NCBI RefSeq assembly: GCF_900167255.1
Contig: NZ_FUYB01000004.1
Coordinates: forward strand, 124,001 to 188,000
Reading direction: 5' to 3'
Length of the DNA: 64,000 bases
From: Thiothrix eikelboomii
GTDB lineage: Bacteria > Pseudomonadota > Gammaproteobacteria > Thiotrichales > Thiotrichaceae
The notes under the pieces are model-generated. The model searched no databases and was not told the DNA's origin. It saw only the letters and a program-made list of their open reading frames with translations. Below are positions 1 to 9,775 of the stretch, one piece after another (positions within the stretch are counted from its first letter, which is position 1; each line of letters begins with the position of its first letter). The position numbers and the translations under genes were made by a program.

Positions 1-1179
1 TTTGATTTCATAAGCCCCCGTTTCAACCGGTAGGCGAAGTTCAGCATCTAAATAGCCCCCTTGCGGATTGGGTCGGACATAACCATAAGTAATACTTTTA
101 TCTTTACCCTTGGCAACAATATGTACATGGCCTTCGAGATTGGCTGGGGCGGTTAAGCCGACTTTGAGGAGTGTACCTTTGGGCGCAGATTCAGGCACCT
201 TCAGTGCAATATGGGCTTCAGTGACAGTAATCGCAGTTTCAGCTAGGAGTTGCTCCTGAGGATCTTTCCAGCTGAGGGTATAATCCCCGGGCGTGGCGGG
301 TAAGCGTAGTTCAGTCGGTGGATAGCGATCACCCTCGGGGCGGACATAGCCATAAGTAATGCTTTGATCTTTACCTTTAGCATACAGATAAACATGGCCT
401 TCTAGCCCCGGTTGTTCGGCTTGATGCTCAATTTTAATGAGTGTGCCTTTTTCGGCAGTGCTAGGCGCCGTGATTTTTGCACTGGGGAGAGGGGCTGGGG
501 TAGGTTTCGCGGGTTCAGGTGCAGGTGTCGTGGCCTCGACGACAGGTAGTTGCACGGTTGCTATGAGAGCTTGATTGAGTTCCTTGGCATTGGCGGCCGC
601 AATAAATTTGCCTCCGGTATTGTCTGCTAAGCATTTTAGCCCAGCTTGGTCTTCGAGTTTAGCCACATCAAAGCCAATCACATGTGCGGTGAAGTTTACC
701 CCTGCTTTTTCTAATTCAGCACCGAGTACACAGGGATCTCTATCACAGGTTTCTTTGCCATCGCTGATTAGAATGACCGTGGCTTGCTCTTCGGTATATT
801 TGAGTGCTTCGGCGGCTTGCTGAACGGCAGCGGATAAGGGCGTTTTGCCTTTAGGGATCAAGCCATCGACCACTTTACCGATTTTGTCTGCATCTAAAGT
901 ACCCACTGGTAACAGGGTTTCAATATCCTTGCAATCGCCTTTACTGCGATGCCCATAAGCCACTAACCCCACTTCCTGACCCTCTGGCCAGTCGGCGAGC
1001 ATGGATTTAAGGGCTGTGCGGGCAATTTCGATTTTAGGTTTGCCCTCGATTTGTTCCCACATGCTGCCAGAAGCATCGAGGACTAAAATAGTTTTATTAT
1101 CAGCCGCTGCTAGTGTCGTGCTGGCTAAACTCAGTAGGATAGCTGTACCCAAAGTATAAAAGTTATCAGGCTTATGCAT
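1..1179 (-). CDS. Secreted VWA-domain protein with repeated C-terminal modules (3' end outside window)
   Basis: The reading frame runs without a stop from the ATG at 1179 to the window edge, so about 393 N-terminal residues are seen and the C-terminus is missing. A signal peptide (residues 1-25, ending in TTLAAAD) precedes a von Willebrand factor A domain with a complete MIDAS: DASGS at 35-39, a TPLSAA threonine, and a DGKETC loop. This fold binds a divalent metal and usually mediates protein contacts in the periplasm or at the surface. After a Pro/Ala-rich linker come two copies of a roughly 75-residue beta-rich module (about residues 234-297 and 318-387). Each contains the motif SITYGYVRP followed by ELRLP. 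A GAGGGGG Shine-Dalgarno supports the start. The partner is unknown. The VWA call is firm; the role is not. Confidence 0.85.
   Translation of the reverse strand, partial: MHKPDNFYTLGTAILLSLASTTLAAADNKTILVLDASGSMWEQIEGKPKIEIARTALKSMLADWPEGQEVGLVAYGHRSKGDCKDIETLLPVGTLDADKIGKVVDGLIPKGKTPLSAAVQQAAEALKYTEEQATVILISDGKETCDRDPCVLGAELEKAGVNFTAHVIGFDVAKLEDQAGLKCLADNTGGKFIAAANAKELNQALIATVQLPVVEATTPAPEPAKPTPAPLPSAKITAPSTAEKGTLIKIEHQAEQPGLEGHVYLYAKGKDQSITYGYVRPEGDRYPPTELRLPATPGDYTLSWKDPQEQLLAETAITVTEAHIALKVPESAPKGTLLKVGLTAPANLEGHVHIVAKGKDKSITYGYVRPNPQGGYLDAELRLPVETGAYEIK
18..480 (-). repeat. Tandem protein-module repeat inside the VWA gene
   Basis: Two related segments of the VWA gene (about 296-480 and 18-228) encode the same module. 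Shared landmarks are EGHVxxxAKGKD, SITYGYVRP, ELRLP and a final TG/PGxY turn. The DNA is also visibly similar around the motif encoding TYGYVRP (about 80-110 and 345-375). More copies may lie past the left edge of the window. It reads as duplication of an Ig-like or carbohydrate-binding-like extracellular domain; the fold is my inference. Confidence 0.7.
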
Positions 1180-1325
1180 TGACAATTCCCCCTCGCCGAA
1201 TCGTTAATTAGCGTATTTGTGTGAAGTACTCATAGTAAGTATAGACTAAACTGATTGGTATGCTATTGGCTGAGTGGAGTAAAGCCAGCGATTGCAGATG
1301 AACGCCGATATGCGCCGATCAAGCT

Positions 1326-1350
1326 AAAAAAAGGCAATCCGAAGATTGCC
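1326..1350 (-). terminator. Rho-independent terminator with UUCG tetraloop
   Basis: Read on the minus strand this is a perfect 7-bp stem (GGCAATC / GATTGCC) closed by a TTCG loop and followed by seven Ts. It lies 33 bases past the stop of the small secreted gene at 1383-1688 and would end its transcript. Confidence 0.88.
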
Positions 1351-1382
1351 CAAAATGCAGAAAGAGACTGTGTAATAGTGGC

Positions 1383-1688
1383 TTAATGGTGGCTATAACC
1401 ACCACTTTGAGAGCGCCGCTGGTGCGGGTGTTGGTATTGAGTGGGTCGATAATGACGATTACTTAGACAATTGCGTTCCGCTCGAGTGACACGCCCATCG
1501 ACACGCACACATTGATTACGATAATTCACGACGCGGTGATTCTGGCGCTGATAATGCACTACTGCAGCACGGGTAGGGGCAGGGCGATGATAACCAGAAT
1601 AGCCAGTCGCACATTGGGAGGCGAGTGCGCCTGTACTCGCTATGAGCAGGCTGCTACCGAAAATGGCAAGGGATAGTATTTTCTTCAT
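1383..1688 (-). CDS. Small secreted basic protein, unknown function
   Basis: A 101-residue protein with a clear signal peptide (residues 1-23, ending GALAS) and a mature part of about 78 residues rich in Arg, His, Tyr and Gln. Three Cys residues are visible, one near the mature N-terminus (SQCATGY) and two flanking the centre, so one disulfide is possible. The start has a strong GAGGAG Shine-Dalgarno, and a textbook terminator follows the gene, so it is a single-gene transcript. I do not recognise the family. The His/Arg-rich tail could bind metal or nucleic acid, but nothing shows this. Confidence 0.75.
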   Translation of the reverse strand: MKKILSLAIFGSSLLIASTGALASQCATGYSGYHRPAPTRAAVVHYQRQNHRVVNYRNQCVRVDGRVTRAERNCLSNRHYRPTQYQHPHQRRSQSGGYSHH

Positions 1689-1950
1689 GCAAATGCTCCT
1701 CGATTTGGGGTGGGTAAACTCAATAACGCAGCAAGAGTGTTCTTGGTATACAAGCCTAGGGTTGAATTGCGTAGTAAATACGCGCTTAACTGTGCAAAGA
1801 ATAAGGAAGTACCAGAGTATCGAGACAGATTTAAGATCGTGTCGCCTACCTTCTACTCAAGTCGATTACACTGCTTAAGCATAAACCTAGAAGCAGTGTG
1901 TTTTTAGCGGGCATGTTAGTATCCGACCTTGCGTAATTTTTTGGATACTT

Positions 1951-3360
1951 GTGGTGGATAGTCAACAAACCGAGCGCTACTATCAGGACAACCCTGTTGC
2001 CCGTTATGTAGTCTTAATTGTGGTGTGTATTAGTAGTTTTTTAACACCGGTTTCTTTATCGGGTTCTTTTGTGGCAGTGCCTGCCATTTCTGAGGATTTG
2101 CATGTTAGTGCTGTCTATGCCAGCTGGATTCCGGCGGCTTTTTTATTAAGTAATCTGCTGATGATGCTACCGGCAGGGCGGTTAGCGGATCAACATGGGC
2201 GCAAGCGCATTTTTTTAATCGGTGGTGTTCTATTTAGTATCGGTAGCTTGATTGCTGGCTTTGCACAAACTATTGAACTATTGCTATTCAGTCGGGTGAT
2301 TCAAGGCATTAGTAGCGCGATGTTTTTTACCACCGGAATGGCGATTATTACCAGTGTGTTTCAGCAAGGCCGAGGGGCTGCTTTAGGTTGGCTGGTCGCT
2401 TCGATTTATTTAGGCTTGACCTGTGGCCCTTTATTAGGCGGCTGGGTGACGGAGCAGTTTGGTTGGCAGGCAGTTTTTTGGTTTCCTTTGCCATTAGTCA
2501 TCATTGTTTTGATGCTGGCTGGTTTGACCATGAAGGGTGAATGGCGAAGTGCTCAGGCTGATCGCTTAGATTTAGTCGGTACTCTGTATATGGCGATTGG
2601 CATGATTGGTGTGTTTGTCGGTTTAAGTATGCTTCCAGATCTGAAGGCCACCATTGGCTTAGTGATCGGTGCAGTCTTTATCGGGATTTTTATTCATCAT
2701 TGCTACACCGTGCCTAGCCCCTTAGTACGGTTAAATTTAGTGCTGGGCAATCGACCTTTTTCTCGAGCTTTAGCCGCGTCAATCATGGTGTATGCCAGTA
2801 ATTATGGTTTGATTTTTTTGCTGAGTTTGTATCTGCAATATAATCGTGGCATGACGCCCACCACGGCAGGGCAAGTCTTGATGGTACAAGCAATCGTGAT
2901 GACGCTCTTGGCCCCGTTAGCTGGGCGTTTATCGGATCGCTATCGACCGCGCCTCTTGGCAACTTTGGGTTGTTTAGCGATGGTGGCGGGCTTGGCCTTA
3001 TTAGTGGTGACGGTTGGCCCTGCTACCCCGATTTGGATTATTCTGCTGTGCTTGATGGCCTTTGGGGTTGGTTTTGGGCTGTTTTCCACTCCCAATACCA
3101 ATAGTGTACTGGGTTCAGTACCACCAGAACGGTTGGGTATGTCCTCGGCCTTATTGAATTTATCGCGCCTACTTGGGCAGATGTTAGGGACAGCGGTGAT
3201 CACTTTATTGATGTCGCTGATGATCGGGCAGGCGAAAATTACTCCAGAGCATTATACGGATTTAATGGAAGTGGTGCGCTGGGCGGTGGGTCTATCCTTG
3301 ATCTTTGCGCTGGCGGCGACTTATTTTTCTAAAGAGCGGCCGCTGGCAGTGAGTGTTTAA
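1951..3360 (+). CDS. MFS drug-efflux transporter, DHA2 (EmrB/QacA) type
   Basis: A 469-residue inner-membrane protein with the number of hydrophobic helices expected of the 14-helix DHA2 family. The conserved loop between helices 2 and 3, GRLADQHGRKR, is the MFS motif A; a motif C-like GPLLGGWVTEQFGW follows near helix 5. Members export drugs or other hydrophobic compounds by proton antiport. The first start is GTG 1951, with a second GTG at 1954; GGAT at 1943-1946 is only a weak ribosome site, so the exact start is uncertain. No adaptor (EmrA) or outer-membrane gene is adjacent, so it probably works alone. The substrate cannot be read from sequence. Confidence 0.88.
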   Translation: MVDSQQTERYYQDNPVARYVVLIVVCISSFLTPVSLSGSFVAVPAISEDLHVSAVYASWIPAAFLLSNLLMMLPAGRLADQHGRKRIFLIGGVLFSIGSLIAGFAQTIELLLFSRVIQGISSAMFFTTGMAIITSVFQQGRGAALGWLVASIYLGLTCGPLLGGWVTEQFGWQAVFWFPLPLVIIVLMLAGLTMKGEWRSAQADRLDLVGTLYMAIGMIGVFVGLSMLPDLKATIGLVIGAVFIGIFIHHCYTVPSPLVRLNLVLGNRPFSRALAASIMVYASNYGLIFLLSLYLQYNRGMTPTTAGQVLMVQAIVMTLLAPLAGRLSDRYRPRLLATLGCLAMVAGLALLVVTVGPATPIWIILLCLMAFGVGFGLFSTPNTNSVLGSVPPERLGMSSALLNLSRLLGQMLGTAVITLLMSLMIGQAKITPEHYTDLMEVVRWAVGLSLIFALAATYFSKERPLAVSV

Positions 3361-3369
3361 CCGCTTAAA

Positions 3370-3398
3370 AGGGCCAGCTCCTGATGGAGACTGACCCT
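3370..3398. terminator. Hairpin between convergent genes
   Basis: An imperfect but GC-rich stem (AGGGCCAGCTCC / GGAGACTGACCCT, loop TGAT, one mismatch and one bulge) sits just past the MFS stop and before the convergent gene at 3448. There is no T tract, so it may be a weak or Rho-assisted bidirectional terminator. Confidence 0.4.
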
Positions 3399-3447
3399 AG
3401 CCCCTCAAACACTAACACCCTTAAGTTGAGCTGTTAATCCGTTGGGA

Positions 3448-3909
3448 TTATTTCACGTGGATCATTGACCCAGTGGGTAAAGCACGAATAATCGCAACGG
3501 TTTTATCGTTCTTTACATGCTGATAGTTGCCACGCTTATCATCATAGCGGTCGTGGTGGCGATCATGTTGATAACCGCGTGCAAGGATTCGGTTGTTGCT
3601 GAGTTTATAAATACTGCGTTTTAAGCGACTTTCTTTGTGTTCCAATGAGCTGCGCTCTTTATTTGTCAAACGATGATCTTTTAAGGCGACTTTCAATGAA
3701 TAACGCAAGCTTTTCAGTTCAGAACGGAGCATCCGCTCTTCACCACGAGTTAATTTGCCTGTGGCTACACCACTATCAATCCGCGCTGCCAAAGCACCTA
3801 AATTGACCGAGTTAGAAGCATATCCATGCCCCGGTGCAGCCATTGCAGCAGAAGAGCCTAAAATCGTGCCAGCCACCAATAAACCAGAGAGTAGAGCTTT
3901 CAGTTTCAT
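3448..3909 (-). CDS. Periplasmic small helical protein, unknown
   Basis: A 153-residue protein with a signal peptide (1-24, ending AAMAAPG). The mature part is mainly charged alpha-helix from about residue 36 to 105 (GEERMLRSELKSLRYSLKVA and RSSLEHKESRLKRSI), then a His/Asp-rich stretch (about 110-130) and a short beta-like C-terminus. An AGGGA ribosome site lies 8 bases from the ATG. The arrangement resembles small secreted stress or metal-exposure proteins, but there is no family signature I can name. It is convergent with the MFS gene and has its own promoter region. Confidence 0.7.
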   Translation of the reverse strand: MKLKALLSGLLVAGTILGSSAAMAAPGHGYASNSVNLGALAARIDSGVATGKLTRGEERMLRSELKSLRYSLKVALKDHRLTNKERSSLEHKESRLKRSIYKLSNNRILARGYQHDRHHDRYDDKRGNYQHVKNDKTVAIIRALPTGSMIHVK

Positions 3910-4135
3910 GATATTTCCCTTGTGAGCTTGTTTAAAATTTTTTGTTTCGACAGGGGTAAAGATACGCGCTGAATTTGTGGCAAAAATGCGCTAATTGTGA
4001 AAAGAAAGGGGAAGGCTGATCCCTTATTTAGGGGATGAGCTTGTTGCAAGCTTTAGAATAATTGCTATAGAAAAATAATTGGTTTAGCGATATCAGCCTA
4101 CTCATATCAAATCAGCAGGCTGTTTTAACAGGTTA

Positions 4136-5812
4136 TTAACCCTCTTGCTCGATCTTACCCCAAGTATCTTTTAAGCCAATAATTCGATTGAAGACGGGCT
4201 GATCGGCGCTGGAATAGCGTGAATCCAGTATAAAATAACCTTCGCGCTCAAATTGATAGCGATCATTGAGGGTGGCTTGGGCTAAACTCCGTTCAGCCTT
4301 GCAGCCGTGGAGGATCTTTAAGCTATCGGGATTCATAAAGTCCAAGAAGTTTTTATCGCCTGCATCGGGGGCGGGATCAGAGAATAAGCGATCATATAAA
4401 CGCACTTCGCAATCAAGGTGCTCGCGGGCAGACACCCAATGAATCACCCCTTTGGCTTTAATGCCATCAGCAGGGTCTTTGCCAACTGTGTCTGCAATCA
4501 CTCGTGCACGTAGTTCGATAATTTGACCCTTAGCATCTTTAATGGCTTCATCGGCTTCAATCACATAAGCATTGCGCAAGCGCACCCGCTTACCAAGGAC
4601 GAGGCGTTTGTATTGCTTATTGGTGGTTTCGCGGAAATCATCTTGGTCGATATACAGTTCGCGGCAAAAGTGCAGCTCACGATTCCCCCAATCTTCGCGT
4701 TGGGGGTGACGTGGAGCAACTAGGGTTTCGGTTTGATCTTCAGGATAATTGGTTAAGATTACTTTGAGCGGATGTAAAACACACATCGCCCGTGGCGCGA
4801 GGGCATTTAAGTCTTCGCGCAATGCATGCTCTAGCATACTGATGTCGACCACACCATCGACTTTAGTCACGCCCGCCATTTCGCAGAAATCACGTAAAGC
4901 TTGCGGGGTAAAACCACGGCGGCGCATACCTGCAATCGTTGGCATACGTGGGTCATCCCAACCATCGACATGCTTTTCATCCACCAATTGCTTGAGCTTG
5001 CGCTTGCTGGTGACGGTATAATTCACATTCAAACGTGAAAATTCATACTGATGTGGCTTGGCAGGTACGGGCAGATTATCAATACACCAATCGTATAAAG
5101 GTCGATGTGCTTCAAACTCCAAGGTACAGATCGAATGGGTGATCCCTTCAATCGCATCACTTTGCCCATGAGCATAATCATAAGACGGATAAATACACCA
5201 TTTATCCCCTGTTTGATGATGCGAGGCGTGCTTAATCCGATATAACACCGGATCACGTAAATTGATATTGGGTGAGCTCATATCAATTTTGGCGCGGAGT
5301 GAGCAAGCGCCATCGGCAAATTCACCCGCCCGCATTTTTGCAAACAAAGCCAGATTTTCTTCAACGGAGCGATCACGATAGGGGCTATTTTTACCCGGCT
5401 CAGTCAGCGTGCCGCGATATTCGCGCATTTGCTCAGCACTTAAATCGCAGACAAAAGCTTTGCCGTGTTGAATTAAATACACCGCCCATGCATGCAATTG
5501 ATCAAAATAATCCGAGGCATAGCGGACTTGCCCTGCCCACTGATAGCCTAGCCATTGCACATCAGTTTGAATGGCCTCGACATATTCTTCATCTTCTTTG
5601 ACCGGATTGGTGTCATCCATCCGCAAATTACATTGGCCACCATAACGCTGGGCTAAACCAAAATTCAGCCAAATGGATTTGGCATGACCTAAATGTAAAT
5701 AGCCATTGGGTTCGGGTGGAAAGCGGGTTTTTACTTCACTCACCACATGATTGGCGAGGTCATCTTCAACGATGCGCTCAATAAAGTTTAAGGGACGGCT
5801 GGTATCGCTCAT
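4136..5812 (-). CDS. glnS: Glutaminyl-tRNA synthetase
   Basis: A class I aminoacyl-tRNA synthetase that charges tRNA-Gln with glutamine in the cytoplasm. Its 558 residues match the usual length of about 554. The HIGH-type motif is [15 protein letters not shown] (about 31-45) and the KMSKS-type loop is VTSKRKL (about 267-273). The GlnRS-specific segments [13 protein letters not shown] and [13 protein letters not shown], and the C-terminal anticodon-binding beta-barrels, are present. The enzyme implies direct Gln-tRNA charging, usual for gammaproteobacteria. It is transcribed alone, divergent from panB. Confidence 0.97.
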   Translation of the reverse strand: MSDTSRPLNFIERIVEDDLANHVVSEVKTRFPPEPNGYLHLGHAKSIWLNFGLAQRYGGQCNLRMDDTNPVKEDEEYVEAIQTDVQWLGYQWAGQVRYASDYFDQLHAWAVYLIQHGKAFVCDLSAEQMREYRGTLTEPGKNSPYRDRSVEENLALFAKMRAGEFADGACSLRAKIDMSSPNINLRDPVLYRIKHASHHQTGDKWCIYPSYDYAHGQSDAIEGITHSICTLEFEAHRPLYDWCIDNLPVPAKPHQYEFSRLNVNYTVTSKRKLKQLVDEKHVDGWDDPRMPTIAGMRRRGFTPQALRDFCEMAGVTKVDGVVDISMLEHALREDLNALAPRAMCVLHPLKVILTNYPEDQTETLVAPRHPQREDWGNRELHFCRELYIDQDDFRETTNKQYKRLVLGKRVRLRNAYVIEADEAIKDAKGQIIELRARVIADTVGKDPADGIKAKGVIHWVSAREHLDCEVRLYDRLFSDPAPDAGDKNFLDFMNPDSLKILHGCKAERSLAQATLNDRYQFEREGYFILDSRYSSADQPVFNRIIGLKDTWGKIEQEG

Positions 5813-5948
5813 AGTTTTTAGCTTTTTTCAGTGATTGCAAGATAAGAATTAGACTCTGTGTCGGCTAGTATGTCTAGTACAGGCCTTTCGAGCAATTTTT
5901 CTCAACGCCAGACGGTAGGAAACAGCTCCTTGTGCGGCGCAAAATTGC

Positions 5949-5979
5949 TTGAATAGTAGCAGATTTTTCGGGTTATACT
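5949..5979 (+). promoter_or_regulatory. Candidate sigma-70 promoter for panBC
   Basis: TTGAAT (5949-5954) and TATACT (5974-5979) are separated by 19 bases. A transcript starting near 5986 would carry the GGAGGAG ribosome site and exclude the GTG at 5980 as a start, which supports the ATG at 6010 for panB. Confidence 0.5.
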
Positions 5980-6009
5980 GTGCCTCCGACATTCGGAGGA
6001 GTACCTATC

Positions 6010-6837
6010 ATGGATCAAAAAGCTAGCTCAGGCGCTAAAACGGTCAAGCGCCGTACCGTCACGACCTTACGCAAAATGAAGCAAGAGCAAGAAAAAATTG
6101 TCATGCTGACCGCTTATGATGCAAGTTTTGGACGAGTTTTAGATGAGCAAGGGGTCGATGTGATCCTTATTGGGGACTCGCTAGGGATGGTGATTCAAGG
6201 CCATCCGACAACGATTCCTGTCACAGTGGAGGATATGATTTATCACACCCGTACCGTGGCAGCAGTCGCCCAAACAGCTTTAGTACTGGCTGATTTACCT
6301 TTTATGAGTTATACCTCGCCAGAAATGGCCTTGCGTAATAGTGCGCGTCTGATGCAAGAAAGCCATGCCCACATGGTCAAGCTTGAAGGGGGCGCACCGC
6401 AAGTAGCGACCGTTAAGCAACTCACTCATCATGGCGTACCGGTCTGTGCACATTTAGGTTTACAACCGCAATCGGTGCATAAATTAGGCGGGTATCGGGT
6501 GCAAGGTCGTGAGGCAGCGGTCGCTCAGCAAATGCAAGCGGATGCGTTAGCGTTGCAAGAAGCCGGAGCTGATATGATCTTATTGGAATGTGTACCTGAA
6601 ACCCTCGCAGCGGCGATTACTCAGGCAGTCGAAGTGCCTGTGATTGGCATTGGTGCGGGTCGAGCTTGTGATGGGCAAGTACTGGTTTTACACGATATGC
6701 TCGGCATTACCCCGCGTGCGCCGCGTTTCTCGCAGAGTTTTATGCAAGAAGGCCGCACGATTCCGCAGGCGATTCGTGCTTATGTTGAGGCAGTGAAAGG
6801 CGGTAGCTTCCCTGCTGATGCGCAGTGTTTAGTTTAG
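6010..6837 (+). CDS. panB: 3-methyl-2-oxobutanoate hydroxymethyltransferase
   Basis: It catalyses the first step of pantothenate synthesis, adding a hydroxymethyl group from methylene-tetrahydrofolate to ketoisovalerate. Family motifs are [34 protein letters not shown] and [13 protein letters not shown]. An upstream in-frame GTG at 5980 exists, but GGAGGAG at 5995-6001 lies 8 bases before the ATG at 6010, so I take 6010 (275 residues, close to the usual 264). panC follows 27 bases later with its own ribosome site; panD is not in the window. Confidence 0.95.
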   Translation: MDQKASSGAKTVKRRTVTTLRKMKQEQEKIVMLTAYDASFGRVLDEQGVDVILIGDSLGMVIQGHPTTIPVTVEDMIYHTRTVAAVAQTALVLADLPFMSYTSPEMALRNSARLMQESHAHMVKLEGGAPQVATVKQLTHHGVPVCAHLGLQPQSVHKLGGYRVQGREAAVAQQMQADALALQEAGADMILLECVPETLAAAITQAVEVPVIGIGAGRACDGQVLVLHDMLGITPRAPRFSQSFMQEGRTIPQAIRAYVEAVKGGSFPADAQCLV

Positions 6838-6864
6838 GCAGGCTAATAACAGGAGAACTCAAGC

Positions 6865-7740
6865 ATGCAATTAGTGCATCAGATTGAAGAGCTACACGCA
6901 CACATCCGTACTTGGCGACGGAATGGCGAAACGATTGCTTTTGTCCCGACGATGGGCAATCTACATGGTGGACACCTGACTTTAGTCGAGCGTGCTAAAG
7001 CAATGGGAACTAAAGTCGTGGTTTCGATTTTCGTGAATCCGGCTCAATTTGATCGCCCCGAGGATTTAGCGGCTTACCCGAAAACCTTAGATGCTGATTG
7101 TGGCTATCTAGCCAAGCTCAATACCGATTTAGTTTTTGCTCCCACTCCAGAGAGTATGTATCCGACTGGTAAACTGCGCACTAAAGTCGAAGCACCGGGG
7201 ATTAGTGATATTCTCGAGGGTGAAAAGCGCCCTGGGCATTTTACGGGGGTGGCGACGGTCGTTTGCAAATTATTCAATTTAGTGGAACCGGATATTGCTA
7301 TTTTTGGTGAGAAAGATTTTCAACAATTGCTGGTGGTGCGGCAAATGGTGAAAGATCTGAATATTAATGTACAGATTGTCGGGGTGACTGCAGTCCGCGA
7401 GGCTGATGGTTTGGCCATGAGTTCACGCAATGGCTATTTGACCCCCGAGCAGCGCCAACAAGCGCCTTATTTGCATCAGACTTTGCAGGAGGCGGCTCAG
7501 CAAATGGTGGCACAAGGCCAAGTCACGGAAGAGGGCTTTGAGTCGATTCAGCAAATTATGATCGGGCATTTAGCTGAGCATGGCTTTCGCCCAGAGTATT
7601 TTGAAGTGCGCCGTGCCAATGATTTACAAATACCTACCCGAGGCGATGAGAATTTAGTGATTCTCGTTTCTGCATGGCTAGGGAAGGCTCGCTTAATTGA
7701 TAATGTACAAGTGTTTTTAAAAGACGGGCGGATTGTTTAA
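6865..7740 (+). CDS. panC: Pantothenate synthetase (pantoate-beta-alanine ligase)
   Basis: A cytoplasmic ATP-dependent ligase joining pantoate and beta-alanine, the last step of vitamin B5 synthesis. The 291 residues contain the nucleotidyl-transfer HIGH-like motif VPTMGNLHGGH, FGEKDFQQL and the ATP-binding SSRNGYL, all in the expected order. AGGAGAA at 6851-6857 sets the ATG at 6865. It forms an operon with panB. Confidence 0.96.
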   Translation: MQLVHQIEELHAHIRTWRRNGETIAFVPTMGNLHGGHLTLVERAKAMGTKVVVSIFVNPAQFDRPEDLAAYPKTLDADCGYLAKLNTDLVFAPTPESMYPTGKLRTKVEAPGISDILEGEKRPGHFTGVATVVCKLFNLVEPDIAIFGEKDFQQLLVVRQMVKDLNINVQIVGVTAVREADGLAMSSRNGYLTPEQRQQAPYLHQTLQEAAQQMVAQGQVTEEGFESIQQIMIGHLAEHGFRPEYFEVRRANDLQIPTRGDENLVILVSAWLGKARLIDNVQVFLKDGRIV

Positions 7741-7776
7741 ACGGGTTTAAGCCGAACAATTTCAACACTTAAAGCT

Positions 7777-7810
7777 TTGAACAGCGGTGCTGGAGCTAGT
7801 CGCTGTTCAA
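7777..7810. terminator. Long hairpin between convergent panC and S41 peptidase gene
   Basis: A perfect 10-bp inverted repeat (TTGAACAGCG / CGCTGTTCAA) with a 14-base loop lies in the 82-base gap between two convergent stops. It has no T tract on either side. A bidirectional terminator or an RNA-end-protecting stem is the simplest reading. Confidence 0.5.
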
Positions 7811-7822
7811 GGCCAGCGGTAC

Positions 7823-9775
7823 TCAGCTATTGCATTTAAGCTTAATTTGTGTGGTAGCTACTTTGGTATCCTTGGCGAAACCTTCTAGGCGTAATAGACG
7901 TTCTGTGCTGGTTTTGGGCAATTGTAGGGTCACTGCATTATTCCTCACCTCAACTGAACCTGCAGGGCGGTCATCCAGATACCAGTCAACGCGGTCAATG
8001 CCTTCACTGCTCACCTGTAGTGCACACTGATTCGTATCCAGTTTGACCGTCAGGGGATAACGGGCTTGGGTAAGTAGTAGTTTGGCGGCATGATGAATCA
8101 AGTCTTGGTTTTCGTTTAAAAGATCGGTGCGCGTCATATAATGACGTTCGTCCGGTTCTACGCCGAAGTCTTCTAAGGGAAGACCCGCTTGTTCACCTGA
8201 CCGCAGCATCCGCCGACTTGACACCCGAAAATCTGCCATACGGGGTAATTCAGTGAAGGCTTTAGTCAAGGTATTATTCTCAGCCCGCCCCGGTGCTTCG
8301 GCTAACACCCGCAAGACCAAATGTTGCCAAACATTCGCTCCACCTGCACCCGTATTATCACTAGCACCTAAAATTTTGCCAATTTTATGGTCTCTAAAGC
8401 CCGCTGCAAACATATCGGTTGCGCTATAACAATGAGCATCCGTGATTAAAACCACTGGGCCGGTATATCGTTGGCCGATATTATTCGCTTCTTCTTCGGT
8501 TGTGATGGCATGAGCAGTCGAATACAGCGTACCTGTGACGGGTGCTTGTTTAAGCGAGGGTACCCATGCTTTAAGATTGATCTGTGGAGCGATAGGCGAG
8601 GGTGAGTTACGAATACATAATTCACGAATCAGCGAAGTACTAATAAATTGTGCCTTTTCTGGTTCAATCCGCTGTGGGGTAAAAATTTGTAATAGTCGCT
8701 CAGCGGCGGTAATCAAGCCGCCTGAATTACCACGTACATCGAGAATCAAACCGTTGGAGGGGAGAAGTTTGAGCAGGCGAATAATCTCTTCAAGAAAGGC
8801 CTGATCATCCTGCACCATGAAAGAAAATAAGCGCAGATAAGCAAAACTTCCGCTTGGGGTATTCACTGCCCGCGCATTAATATCGGGTAGCAGTGATTTG
8901 ACTTCTGTACTATCAGCGCGCCGAGTGGAGTTGCGGCGGGTAGGGCGACGGAATTCAACAAATAATTTTTTACGGGCTTGATTAATATAATCACCTTCTA
9001 GTTGGTTACCCATTAAAAAGTCACGATAAATATCACTCGGTCGCTGAGGTAAAGGTAATAGCTCATCTGGGCTAGCTGTCAAACCTAGGTCTGTTGCCAA
9101 ACCGCCCATTTGCTTTAAAACCAACCATTCCAAAGCCAGCTCGTGTAAGCTACCCTCAGCTGTTTTGTATTGCAGATAAATCCGGTGCTCTAAGGGGGGT
9201 AAATTAATCGCTAAGGGTCGAATGGTAAGGGAGCGTAAGCCAACGGCATAGCGAGCTGCTGGATTACTGCCTCCGCTTTGTTCACCATTTAAGCGAATCG
9301 CTTCTTGAATCGGTAAACCATTCCAGAGGATTAACTCCACTCCGGCTTTAAAACTATCGGTGACAGTGGCGACGCTACTGATTTTGGTGATTAGATAATG
9401 GGCTTGCTGCTGATCATCAAAATACTCCTCCACAAGAAAGGGCAAGACAGCAGTCAAAGCATTGTAGGGCGCTGGTAAGACATAATTGGTATGTAAATCA
9501 TGCAAGCTTGTAAAAATGGCGAGGAGTTCTCGATGAAATTCCAGCTCGCTGTTGACAACTAGATCGCTAGGATTTTCTAAGCGGTATTGTAATAGGCTTA
9601 AGCGCTGTACTGGGTCAATGGCATACAAGGCTTTTTTCAGATAAATATGGGCATAAACTTGTTCAATAAGAACTTTGGCTTGATTGACGAGCGTGCGTTT
9701 ATCCGCAAGGGTTAAGCCGGCTTCTTTGGGTAAATTATCAGCTAAACGAGGTAGGCTAGCGGCAAGCTCTAACAT
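7823..9775 (-). CDS. S41-family (tail-specific / CtpA-like) peptidase
   Basis: A 650-residue protein. The peptidase core is in the middle: LILDVRGNSGG at about 340-352 is the typical S41 strand and glycine loop. The segment CYSATDMFAAGFRDH (about 447-461) holds the likely nucleophilic Ser, followed by KILGASDNTGAGG. The N-terminal 250 residues are mostly helical, and the C-terminal 80 look beta-rich. GGGGAG 8 bases before the ATG fixes the start. No signal peptide or membrane segment is visible, which is unusual because most S41 enzymes are periplasmic. It is transcribed alone. Substrate unknown. Confidence 0.8.
   Translation of the reverse strand: MLELAASLPRLADNLPKEAGLTLADKRTLVNQAKVLIEQVYAHIYLKKALYAIDPVQRLSLLQYRLENPSDLVVNSELEFHRELLAIFTSLHDLHTNYVLPAPYNALTAVLPFLVEEYFDDQQQAHYLITKISSVATVTDSFKAGVELILWNGLPIQEAIRLNGEQSGGSNPAARYAVGLRSLTIRPLAINLPPLEHRIYLQYKTAEGSLHELALEWLVLKQMGGLATDLGLTASPDELLPLPQRPSDIYRDFLMGNQLEGDYINQARKKLFVEFRRPTRRNSTRRADSTEVKSLLPDINARAVNTPSGSFAYLRLFSFMVQDDQAFLEEIIRLLKLLPSNGLILDVRGNSGGLITAAERLLQIFTPQRIEPEKAQFISTSLIRELCIRNSPSPIAPQINLKAWVPSLKQAPVTGTLYSTAHAITTEEEANNIGQRYTGPVVLITDAHCYSATDMFAAGFRDHKIGKILGASDNTGAGGANVWQHLVLRVLAEAPGRAENNTLTKAFTELPRMADFRVSSRRMLRSGEQAGLPLEDFGVEPDERHYMTRTDLLNENQDLIHHAAKLLLTQARYPLTVKLDTNQCALQVSSEGIDRVDWYLDDRPAGSVEVRNNAVTLQLPKTSTERLLRLEGFAKDTKVATTQIKLKCNS

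Noticed and set aside
5980-6009. GTG start extending PanB by 10 residues
   Set aside because: The GTG overlaps the end of the -10 box, and a GGAGGAG site fits the ATG at 6010.
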